DNA from: Pedobacter cryoconitis
GTDB lineage: Bacteria; Bacteroidota; Bacteroidia; Sphingobacteriales; Sphingobacteriaceae
Assembly: GCA_019352875.1 (NCBI GenBank)
Contig: JAAAFW010000015.1
Location: forward strand, 550,455-614,454
Direction: 5' to 3'
DNA length: 64,000 nucleotides
The notes beneath the pieces are model-generated. The model had not been told where the DNA came from, did no database searches, and saw only the letters and a list, made by a program, of their open reading frames with translations. Shown piece by piece: positions 16,551 to 23,983 of this stretch. The translations under genes and the position numbers were made by a program. Positions within the stretch are counted from its first letter, which is position 1; every line of letters starts with the position of its first letter.

Positions 16551-17294
16551 CTACAGCCTTGCATTAAAGGCCAAACCAAACGTATGATTTTGATATGCAG
16601 GAATAAGATTGTACTGTTGCGCCTTATTTCCAACAACGAGCTTTTTCAGTTTAGGATAGATAATATAGGCGAGCTTAGTGGATATAATCCCTACACCGGC
16701 ACCGGTGACCACATCACTTAACCAATGCTTATTATTATACATCCTTAAGACCCCGGTCGCTGTCGCTACTGTGTAACCAGCATATCCATACCAGGGAGAT
16801 ACGCCTTTGTATTCCTGCATCAGAAACTCTGCAGCAGCAAATGCATTCGCTGTATGTCCGGACGGAAATGAATTAAAACCACTATGATCCGGACGTTCCC
16901 GGTTAGTCATCCGTTTTACGGAAAAAACCGTTCCGCTCATGATCGCCTCTGAAAGCAGATAAATTCCAGTCGCATCCACCAGCGAATGTTTACCCTTAAT
17001 ACCAGCCAGATTAAGCCCATATACGGCAGCGGCGGGTGCAAATTGCAGGTAATTATCCACATGAGCAGCAAATAAGGGGTGATCTTCCTGAAGCTCATCC
17101 CGCGTCGAGAAATCCAGATGACGGATAGGAGAATTAGAGGAGAGTGACACCAGTCCATATCCGACCAGCACGGCCGGTATAATAAAAGTAGAAACTTTAG
17201 GCCGGTAAGCAAGTGAATCAATTACCTGTGCTTTGCCATTTAGGGGATAAATAATGTAGAAAAGAAGAGATAAACACAGAAGTTTTATGCGCAT
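16551..17294 (-). CDS. PAP2 family phosphatase
   Basis: A 247-residue protein with a signal-type N-terminus (about 1-20) and the three phosphatidic-acid phosphatase motifs: K-x6-RP (KRMTNRERP), PSGH (SFPSGHTANAF) and R-x5-H-x3-D (RMYNNKHWLSD). Members dephosphorylate lipid phosphates such as undecaprenyl pyrophosphate or phosphatidic acid at the membrane or in the periplasm. The longer start at 17327 adds 11 residues before the signal sequence; 17294 (MRIKLLCLS) is preferred. No operon partner. Confidence 0.85.
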   Translation of the reverse strand: MRIKLLCLSLLFYIIYPLNGKAQVIDSLAYRPKVSTFIIPAVLVGYGLVSLSSNSPIRHLDFSTRDELQEDHPLFAAHVDNYLQFAPAAAVYGLNLAGIKGKHSLVDATGIYLLSEAIMSGTVFSVKRMTNRERPDHSGFNSFPSGHTANAFAAAEFLMQEYKGVSPWYGYAGYTVATATGVLRMYNNKHWLSDVVTGAGVGIISTKLAYIIYPKLKKLVVGNKAQQYNLIPAYQNHTFGLAFNARL

Positions 17295-17395
17295 AAATAC
17301 AAGATTTACCGCTAAACTATATGCCAATTATGGAGGAAATCTGTATTCTACTTCCCTTATTTGCTATTTCAGAGTCGGGAATTCAGGGGCGTAAG

Positions 17396-17746
17396 CTAAA
17401 TTTCCTCTGTTAATTTTTTCAACTTAGGAACATACTCCAGCCCCCATTGATCAATGGCATATAACAAAGGTAAGACCTCTCTGCCATCTCCTGTAAGATT
17501 ATACTCAACCCTTGCAGGAACTTCAGGATAGATGGTTTTTGTGATCAGTTTATGGAACTCCAACTCTTTTAATTGTTGATGGAGGACTCTTTTACTGATA
17601 CCATGAACTGCATCAAATAGATCCTTTGGTCTGACAACGCCTTTATGTATCTCGGTGAGCAGACAAAATTTCCATTTTGAGATGGCCACCTCCATAGCAA
17701 TACTGAGCCCACAAGTATAATCTATTGGTATTTTACGTTCGTACAT
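17396..17746 (-). CDS. HxlR family transcriptional regulator
   Basis: A 116-residue winged helix-turn-helix protein with the HxlR signature: CGLSIAMEVAISKWKFCLLT at the start, the recognition region GISKRVLHQQLKELEFHKLI, and VEYNLTGDGREVLPLL. HxlR proteins often respond to aldehydes, quinones or redox stress. The gene is divergent from an NAD(P)H reductase at 17870; a 38-bp nearly perfect palindrome lies between them and is its likely operator. Confidence 0.85.
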   Translation of the reverse strand: MYERKIPIDYTCGLSIAMEVAISKWKFCLLTEIHKGVVRPKDLFDAVHGISKRVLHQQLKELEFHKLITKTIYPEVPARVEYNLTGDGREVLPLLYAIDQWGLEYVPKLKKLTEEI

Positions 17747-17781
17747 CTGACAAAAATAAGCATAATCAAAAAGCTGGTGAT

Positions 17782-17819
17782 ACTGATTAAATTATCACCA
17801 TGGTGACAATTTAATCAGT
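17782..17819. promoter_or_regulatory. 38-bp palindrome, likely HxlR operator
   Basis: The dyad is centred between 17800 and 17801: 18 of the 19 base pairs on the two arms match (core TCACCATGGTGA). It lies 36 bases from the HxlR start and 51 bases before the reductase start, within the shared divergent promoter region. Confidence 0.75.
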
Positions 17820-17869
17820 TATTGTGAACATCCGGATTTCGCAGGAAATTTGCACAATAAATATTTAAC

Positions 17870-18397
17870 ATGAAAAAACTTATTATAGTTACGCATCCTG
17901 ATATTAAAAACTCGAAAATAAACAAAAGATGGATGGAAGAATTAAAAAGATATCCAGAAGAATTCACTGTCCATTCTCTATATGAGTTTTATCCCGATGG
18001 TCAGATAGATATTGATAAAGAACAGGAGCTAGTTTCATCTCATGAGTCGGTAATTCTTCAATTTCCTTTATACTGGTTTAGCTCTCCCCCATTATTAAAA
18101 AAATGGCTTGATGAAGTTCTACTTCATGATTGGGCTTACGGGAGTAAAGGCGATAAAATAAAAGACAAAAAGTTCGCACTGGCCATCAGTGCCGGAATAA
18201 AAGAAGAAGACTATACTCCTGACGGTCGTTATAAAGTAACAGTAGAAGAGCTTACAATACCTTTTGCGACCACGTTCCGGTATACCAAGTCAGATTACAG
18301 ACCTTTCTTTGCATTCTATGGCGCAGAAGATCTACCAGAAGATCAGACAATAGATCAAAGTGCCGTAGATTATCTAAAATTTGCAAGAGCATTATAA
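17870..18397 (+). CDS. NAD(P)H-dependent oxidoreductase, flavodoxin-like fold (KefF/MdaB-like)
   Basis: A 175-residue soluble protein of the flavodoxin_2 family. It opens with MKKLIIVTHPDIKNSKINKR and holds QFPLYWFSSPPLLKKWLDEV at about 62-81, the signature loop that packs near the flavin in KefF, MdaB and DT-diaphorase-type quinone reductases. A later AISAGIKEEDY segment fits. It probably carries out two-electron reduction of quinones using NAD(P)H and FMN or FAD. It is divergent from HxlR, so induction by quinone or aldehyde stress is plausible. A 19-bp stem-loop follows the gene. Confidence 0.8.
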   Translation: MKKLIIVTHPDIKNSKINKRWMEELKRYPEEFTVHSLYEFYPDGQIDIDKEQELVSSHESVILQFPLYWFSSPPLLKKWLDEVLLHDWAYGSKGDKIKDKKFALAISAGIKEEDYTPDGRYKVTVEELTIPFATTFRYTKSDYRPFFAFYGAEDLPEDQTIDQSAVDYLKFARAL

Positions 18398-18406
18398 AAT
18401 CTGATT

Positions 18407-18452
18407 ATCAGGCAAAGAGCCAATTACTCTATTAATTGACTCTTTGCCTGAT
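18407..18452. terminator. Stem-loop between convergent genes
   Basis: A 19-base left arm (ATCAGGCAAAGAGCCAATT) pairs with the right arm (18434-18452) with one mismatch over an 8-base loop. It sits in the 57-base gap between convergent stops at 18397 and 18455. No long T-run follows on either strand, so termination is likely but not certain. Confidence 0.65.
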
Positions 18453-18454
18453 AT

Positions 18455-19219
18455 TTACAAATTCATACCACCAGACACCTCAATGCGCTGAGCATTAACC
18501 CACTTAGCGTCATCTGTACAAAGAAATGCTACAACCCCACCAATATCGTCTGCACGTCCTACTCTGCCTAGCGCAGTAGCATCAGCCAAATATTGATTTA
18601 CATGTGTATTATCCCGCACAACCCCGCCTCCGAAGTCCGTCTCAATAGCTCCGGGAGCAACAACATTTACAGCAATACCTCTTTTACCCAATTCTTTGGC
18701 CATGTACTTTGAAAGCACCTCTATCGCTCCTTTCATACTCGCATATGCTGCTAGTCCAGATCCCACAAAACGGGTTAGTCCTGTTGAAACATTAATTATT
18801 CTACCTCCATCATTAATCAAAGCCACTGCTTTTTGTGTGAGAAAGAATACACCTTTGAAATGAATTGCCGATAATAAGTCAAACTCTTCTTCTGTGGTAT
18901 CCAAAAACCCACCACCCACACCGATACCGGCATTATTGATTAAAAAATCAAATTTTTCTGTCTGAAATTTATCGTGCAACTGAGCTGATAGTCGTGCAAA
19001 AAAAGAGTCAAAACTCTTCACGTCGCCTGTATCCAACTGAAGTGCTGCCGCTTTTTGGCCATTCTTTTCAATCTCAGCTACCACTTGCTGCGCTTCATCC
19101 TTTTTAGAATGATAAGTTAATATTACGTCTATTCCTTTTTCGGAAAGACTTATCGCCATGTCTTTGCCTAATCCACGGCTTCCACCAGTAATTAATGCGA
19201 TTTTGCTTGAAACTGCCAT
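18455..19219 (-). CDS. Short-chain dehydrogenase/reductase (SDR)
   Basis: A 254-residue classical SDR: TGGSRGLGKDMA near residues 11-22, NNAG near 95, YASMK as catalytic Tyr-Lys, and an ending in which WVNAQRIEVSGG matches the usual C-terminal strand of 3-oxoacyl reductase-like SDRs. It begins at MAVSSKIALI; an in-frame start at 19282 would add 21 hydrophobic residues not typical of the family. A loosely palindromic site (GCAAAC/GTTTGC, 19279-19301) lies upstream and an AraC regulator is the neighbour on the same strand. Confidence 0.85.
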   Translation of the reverse strand: MAVSSKIALITGGSRGLGKDMAISLSEKGIDVILTYHSKKDEAQQVVAEIEKNGQKAAALQLDTGDVKSFDSFFARLSAQLHDKFQTEKFDFLINNAGIGVGGGFLDTTEEEFDLLSAIHFKGVFFLTQKAVALINDGGRIINVSTGLTRFVGSGLAAYASMKGAIEVLSKYMAKELGKRGIAVNVVAPGAIETDFGGGVVRDNTHVNQYLADATALGRVGRADDIGGVVAFLCTDDAKWVNAQRIEVSGGMNL

Positions 19220-19331
19220 TTGATATAAATTAATGATATAATAAACCCAAAAGTCGATATTTAACCATAAAGCTACTTGCAAACATCAAACCATTGTTTG
19301 CGAAATTCAAATCAACAAATTCAAGCGCAGA

Positions 19332-20237
19332 TCAGGAACGAAATTCCACGGGAGACAGTTTGGTTTGTTTTCTGAAGAAGTTGGAAAAATGTGCAATTTC
19401 TTCAAATCCCAGACAATAGCCTATTTCCGAAATGTTCCAGTCAGTTTGTCTAAGCAGAAATTTAGCCTCCCTGATTATCCGCTCAGATATAATTTCCGTA
19501 GTCGTTTTTCCTGTTTGTTCCTTTAAAACTTTATTCAGATGATTGACATGTACAGACAACTGGTCAGCATAAGCTTTAGCTGTCCGTAAATGTAGTTTTT
19601 GTCCAACTGATTCGATGGGGAACTGCCGCTCCAGAAGTTCTTCGAATAAAGAAGACACTCTTGCCGAGGCTGTATGCACCGGGTAGGAAGCAGATGCTGG
19701 CTGTAATTTCTGACCATAATGAATGAGTTCCAATACATAATTACGTAACAGATCCGACTTGAAGCTGTAAGTTGAAGATAATTCACCCATCATCTTTTTA
19801 AAGATCATTGCAATTTCAGTACTTCTCTCGGATGAAACTTCGAAAACAGGGTAACCTCCGGCTTTAAATATAGGTAACTCGTCAATGGAAACTCCATATC
19901 GGCCTGGATCTAAGAAATCATCTGTGAAAATACAGAAATAACCTGACTGGTCTTGCTCCATAGGAATCCAGTTATAGGGGATTTTAGGGGTAGCAAACAA
20001 TAATGCACATTCTTCAATCTCGATTATTTTGTCAGCATATTCAGCTGTATTTTTTCCGCAAATCAGGCTGATTTTATAATATGCACGACGATTATATGGC
20101 ATTTCTGGTTTACCTTTCATTTGAGCAATAAGCGCTTTAAGGTCGAACACATCAAAATGTCCGATTTCCTTACTGTTCAAGTCAGGTGCTTCTGCAGAAG
20201 CATCTTTGTAAAAATCATTTACCGATATTATTTTCAT
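19332..20237 (-). CDS. AraC family transcriptional regulator
   Basis: A 301-residue regulator with a cupin-like N-terminal half and the AraC double helix-turn-helix at about residues 205-301 (LRTAKAYADQLSVHVNHLNK, then WNISEIGYCLGFEEIAHFSN and a terminal KLSPVEFRS). It lies just upstream of the SDR gene on the same strand, with 112 bases between, and is likely its regulator, either as an operon partner or from the upstream promoter. Confidence 0.85.
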   Translation of the reverse strand: MKIISVNDFYKDASAEAPDLNSKEIGHFDVFDLKALIAQMKGKPEMPYNRRAYYKISLICGKNTAEYADKIIEIEECALLFATPKIPYNWIPMEQDQSGYFCIFTDDFLDPGRYGVSIDELPIFKAGGYPVFEVSSERSTEIAMIFKKMMGELSSTYSFKSDLLRNYVLELIHYGQKLQPASASYPVHTASARVSSLFEELLERQFPIESVGQKLHLRTAKAYADQLSVHVNHLNKVLKEQTGKTTTEIISERIIREAKFLLRQTDWNISEIGYCLGFEEIAHFSNFFRKQTKLSPVEFRS

Positions 20238-20318
20238 GTCGCCAGCTAAAATTCAAATGTAAAAAATAACGACTAATTATATACCGTTAAGGCCAGCCCC
20301 GAAATGTCTATAAAGAAA

Positions 20319-20358
20319 AAGGTGTGAGGTCAATATACATTTATTGAGCTCACACCTT
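20319..20358 (-). terminator. Terminator of the iron-type uptake operon
   Basis: On the minus strand the arm AAGGTGTGAG pairs with CTCACACCTT across a 20-base loop and is followed by a T-rich stretch. It lies 24 bases after the PepSY gene stop (20382), so it likely ends the operon. Confidence 0.7.
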
Positions 20359-20381
20359 ACGAAATTATCAATTAGAAATCT

Positions 20382-22019
20382 CTATACAGTTTCAGTTTGC
20401 TTTTTCTGTCTCTGACGAATTTTATAAAAGCTGATAAAGCCAATCACAGCCAGTCCAACACTGAAAACATCGATAAAAAGAATATCCACAGCACCCGATG
20501 CATAGGTATTCCAAATCCAGTTACCGGTACAAATTCCATTTGCAACTGGGATACATAAACTGAATATACTTCCCAATAAGATCGTTTCACGGTTAGTACG
20601 GTTGAGATCTTTACGAATGACATAATAGACGCCGAGTATTAACCAACTGTAGAAATAGAAATGGTAAATAAAATCCTGATCCGCTGCACCATTGACTTTT
20701 ACGGCAACGAGAGTCAAGGCAGTTACAGGAAACATAGCCAGGCATCCGGCCAAAAATATATTTGCAAGCCAGAAATTGAACTTACGTTTGTAAGCAGGGA
20801 CATTGTTTTTATCTCTGGCAACAAGCCAAACGAGTATACCAGAAATGATAACCACACAACCCATCATGCCCAATACGAAGTAAATTATCTTCAACGCATA
20901 ACCACCATAATCTCCAAAATGCAATCTATAAATTAGGCTACGGACCTTGTCTATATAGGTCACATCCGTCAGAGGTGACTTATGAAAGATTATCTGATCA
21001 TTTTCTACTTTATAAATAATTTTACCGGTACCAGCAAAACTTTCCTTTTTATTTGCGGTGCCTTCTATAATGATATGCATAGAGGTATCACCATAGTTTT
21101 TGATGGAAACATTTTGAATGAAGGGATCTTTCCATAACTTCTTTGTACGGTCTACATAAGAGTTAACATCAACTTTCTTATTCAGTGCATGATAAGAATA
21201 TGTGTATTCCCTGGCGTCTGAATAACCGAGGTCCTGATACAATTTATCTGCTTTTCCACCATAAAAAATTGTACTGAACGGCGTAATTATTACAACGTTA
21301 AAGATTAGGATAAGACCCGTGACCGCGTAAATAAATTGATAGGGAAAACCAATTACCCCTAATGCGGTATGTGCATCAGTCCATACAGTTTTGACCTTTG
21401 ACCAGGGCCGGAAGATAAAGAAGTTAGATACAATTTTATCCCAGTGCAGCATCAATCCCGTAATCAAGGCAAATAAGAATAGAAAAGAGACAACTCCTGC
21501 CAACAGGTAGCCAAAAGGGCTTCCAAGTCTAATCGGCACTGAATTTAGCTGTGCTAAAAAATGGAGTCTGTATAAAAACTCACCCATATCATAAGACTGC
21601 TGATAAGTTGAAGAATTACCATTAATGAAATTGTATTTAAAATACGCGCCATCTCCACCTCTACCACGACCTCTTCCTCTGCCTTTACCCGCTTCTTCAG
21701 TATGTTTTTTCTTCGGTACAAGTGTACTGTCTTTAGAGGCAGACATATCCACATAACTGTCAAAGGTGTGTTGCTGGAAGTATAGCGAGATGTCCCTGCC
21801 GATCAGATTATGCTTCTGGTCTAAAGAATCCAGAAGTTTATTATAAACGACAGGCTGATTCTCGTGTGCACTATAGGAAGTATTACTCTGCCATGCTGAA
21901 ATCTCCTTTTTAAAGAAGGAATAAGAGCCGGCAAAAAATATAACATAAAGCAGAGCACAGATAATAATACCGCTTATCGTATGGGTGTGAAAATAAATAT
22001 TATACTTTCTGATATTCAT
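20382..22019 (-). CDS. PepSY-associated membrane protein
   Basis: The 545-residue inner-membrane protein starts with HTHTISGIIICALLYVIFFA (first helix) and has about seven to eight further helices after a large periplasmic loop: about 160-185, 215-240, 380-405, 425-450, 455-475, 490-510, 515-535. This is the PepSY_TM layout (YBR/FusA-like) of proteins that reduce iron chelates in siderophore loci. An odd glycine/arginine run, GKGRGRGRGRGGDG at residues 111-124, lies in the periplasmic loop. It follows two small membrane genes (8-base gap after the nearer one) in a minus-strand operon with a TonB receptor. Function as ferric reductase is inference. Confidence 0.8.
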   Translation of the reverse strand: MNIRKYNIYFHTHTISGIIICALLYVIFFAGSYSFFKKEISAWQSNTSYSAHENQPVVYNKLLDSLDQKHNLIGRDISLYFQQHTFDSYVDMSASKDSTLVPKKKHTEEAGKGRGRGRGRGGDGAYFKYNFINGNSSTYQQSYDMGEFLYRLHFLAQLNSVPIRLGSPFGYLLAGVVSFLFLFALITGLMLHWDKIVSNFFIFRPWSKVKTVWTDAHTALGVIGFPYQFIYAVTGLILIFNVVIITPFSTIFYGGKADKLYQDLGYSDAREYTYSYHALNKKVDVNSYVDRTKKLWKDPFIQNVSIKNYGDTSMHIIIEGTANKKESFAGTGKIIYKVENDQIIFHKSPLTDVTYIDKVRSLIYRLHFGDYGGYALKIIYFVLGMMGCVVIISGILVWLVARDKNNVPAYKRKFNFWLANIFLAGCLAMFPVTALTLVAVKVNGAADQDFIYHFYFYSWLILGVYYVIRKDLNRTNRETILLGSIFSLCIPVANGICTGNWIWNTYASGAVDILFIDVFSVGLAVIGFISFYKIRQRQKKQTETV

Positions 22020-22027
22020 GATTTAGA

Positions 22028-22309
22028 TTATAATTTTAATAAAATTGGAAGAGCGAAAAGGACGGTTAGCAATATATAGTACAACCATATTTTCCATGCT
22101 TTTTCAGCTAGAAAAGCCATTAACAATAACACTGCCCAAAGAATATATCCGGTAACTCCGGCTGTAATAACTACATGTTTAGGCTCAAAAATATAACCGA
22201 ACAAATGATGAAAAGAGATCATAACTGCATATCCTCCGATTACACCGGCTGTTATTTTAAGAAATCTCTGGAAAGGAGATTTAGTCAGGTATTTTTTATT
22301 AGCAGGCAT
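22028..22309 (-). CDS. Small membrane protein in iron-type uptake operon
   Basis: A 93-residue protein with a basic N-terminus (PANKKYLTKSPFQRF) and three membrane helices (about 20-36, 46-65, 70-90). No family recognised with certainty. It sits one base after the stop of the 121-residue membrane gene and 8 bases before the PepSY gene, so all three are surely co-transcribed. It may be a partner of the PepSY protein. Confidence 0.65.
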   Translation of the reverse strand: MPANKKYLTKSPFQRFLKITAGVIGGYAVMISFHHLFGYIFEPKHVVITAGVTGYILWAVLLLMAFLAEKAWKIWLYYILLTVLFALPILLKL

Positions 22310-22310
22310 A

Positions 22311-22676
22311 TTAAAAGATAAAAAGTTCTAAACCGGCAAACAGCACGTATAAGATCAATACATGCTTAGCCGAAAGATAATGGAAAGGAAATAAAAGGAC
22401 TATTAAACTACCCATAGCCATCAGTATCACGATAAAGCCAAAAACTCCTGCAGCCAAACCATTCAAACAGATCAAAATCAGGCACGAGATTAACATCATT
22501 GAGAAACTTATAACTCTGGTCAGGACCGGTTGAGAGGCCATCTTAACGATCCAGTCGGTTTTCGTTTCCCATTTGCTTTTTTTGGAAAGATTATACAAGA
22601 GCAAAAAGGCGAAAAAAAGCAGTAATAGGATTGTAGTATACATAAGATTTAAATGATGATTAGCCCACCAATTCAC
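22311..22676 (-). CDS. Membrane protein in iron-type uptake operon
   Basis: A 121-residue protein with four membrane helices (about 10-30, 48-68, 72-92, 96-118) and few polar residues apart from SKKSKWETKTDW in one loop. I do not recognise a named family. It follows DUF4374 by 37 bases and precedes the 93-residue membrane gene by one base. Confidence 0.65.
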   Translation of the reverse strand: MNWWANHHLNLMYTTILLLLFFAFLLLYNLSKKSKWETKTDWIVKMASQPVLTRVISFSMMLISCLILICLNGLAAGVFGFIVILMAMGSLIVLLFPFHYLSAKHVLILYVLFAGLELFIF

Positions 22677-22713
22677 ATCAGCGGGCTAATCAATTGAATA
22701 GAGAGATTAATTC

Positions 22714-23934
22714 TTATAATTTACTGATGGAAGTAATTGTACCACCTTCGACTTTAAGTCCCTGTGTGGCAGTGGCATTACTTGCATCAATTTTATATAC
22801 ATAGCTACTTCCGTCTTTTAGGGTTACTCCCATATAAGCTGTTCTTCCATCTTTAGGTGTAAAATTGTGATCTGTTACACTTCCGATTTTATCAAGATCC
22901 GGCATACCGGTTACCGCTTTAAATGTTTTGCTGTTTACATTCACGATACCAATATGCGCCCCTGTACTATATGCACCTTTTTCTGCTGACGTAGTTGCGT
23001 TGACTACGAAATTACCACTACCAATATAAATCCAGTTTGTGATATTCATTCCACCAGATGCTTCCTGGAAATTAAAGTAATAGTTCTTGTCAAATTCTGT
23101 TGTACCAGCGTTAATACGTGTAATTGCCGAAGGCTTTTTAGAACTTAATACACCGCCAGTGGTCGCCACCGAACTCGAAAATGCATAAGTATCTCCATTT
23201 TCTAATACACCTAAACCATCCACAAAATATCTTCCGATGAAACTTGTACGGTCATCTTTAATAACTTTCTCCAGTTTCATACTCGGATAATCATAAACTG
23301 CTACCCAGGCACTGTCCGGATATTTTGTTCCAAAACTATCCCCGCAACATCCTTTAATAGAAAAATATGGTGCAAACACCTTATTATTAACTTGTTTTAC
23401 CCACGAAAAATGTGCTGTTTCGCCATTACCTGTTAAATTGGCTACGTCTATTTGCCCTTCGCCTGTAATTAGTAATTTATCTGTATCGACTTTATACCAA
23501 TTTGCCTTATTACCAAATGTCCTTGGGATTTTTATTAATAACAGATCATTATTTACGGGTGCAAATGCCTGGACTGTTTCGGTTTGAAAATTAGATAGTT
23601 TAGTTAATTTTCCAGACTGGATATTGTACGTTGTCACAGCACCTGGATTTCCCTGGCCATAAAGCATACTAAAAAACTTATTGTTTGTTGTCACGTAATA
23701 ACGATACGTTCCGTCTTGCTCCAAACCATTTCCAGCTGTGGAAAGTGTGCCCGATTCTAAATTATCGGCAGTAAGCAGATAATCTGCAACTCCTGTTGAA
23801 GCTACTGGAGTAACTGTTAATATGTAGTTTCCTTTGTTATCAGAAGCCGGATTGTTTACCTTATCTTTTGAGCAAGACGAGATTCCAACCGCCAGTGCCA
23901 TAGCATAACATGCATTTTTTAAAGTAGATTTCAT
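22714..23934 (-). CDS. DUF4374 lipoprotein
   Basis: A 406-residue protein with a lipobox (GISSC near residue 21), so it is probably a membrane-anchored lipoprotein. The mature part is beta-rich with repeated short strands and turns, in the layout of DUF4374, a Bacteroidetes family that often accompanies TonB-dependent receptors and PepSY proteins in iron or siderophore loci. It is presumed to be a beta-propeller. It has two cysteines close together (KGCCGDSFG), which may bind metal or form a disulfide. Family call from memory. Confidence 0.8.
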   Translation of the reverse strand: MKSTLKNACYAMALAVGISSCSKDKVNNPASDNKGNYILTVTPVASTGVADYLLTADNLESGTLSTAGNGLEQDGTYRYYVTTNNKFFSMLYGQGNPGAVTTYNIQSGKLTKLSNFQTETVQAFAPVNNDLLLIKIPRTFGNKANWYKVDTDKLLITGEGQIDVANLTGNGETAHFSWVKQVNNKVFAPYFSIKGCCGDSFGTKYPDSAWVAVYDYPSMKLEKVIKDDRTSFIGRYFVDGLGVLENGDTYAFSSSVATTGGVLSSKKPSAITRINAGTTEFDKNYYFNFQEASGGMNITNWIYIGSGNFVVNATTSAEKGAYSTGAHIGIVNVNSKTFKAVTGMPDLDKIGSVTDHNFTPKDGRTAYMGVTLKDGSSYVYKIDASNATATQGLKVEGGTITSISKL

Positions 23935-23983
23935 TTATTGTATTTATTTTTGTGTTAATAAGATTATGTTTCTGAGTTGTTAG

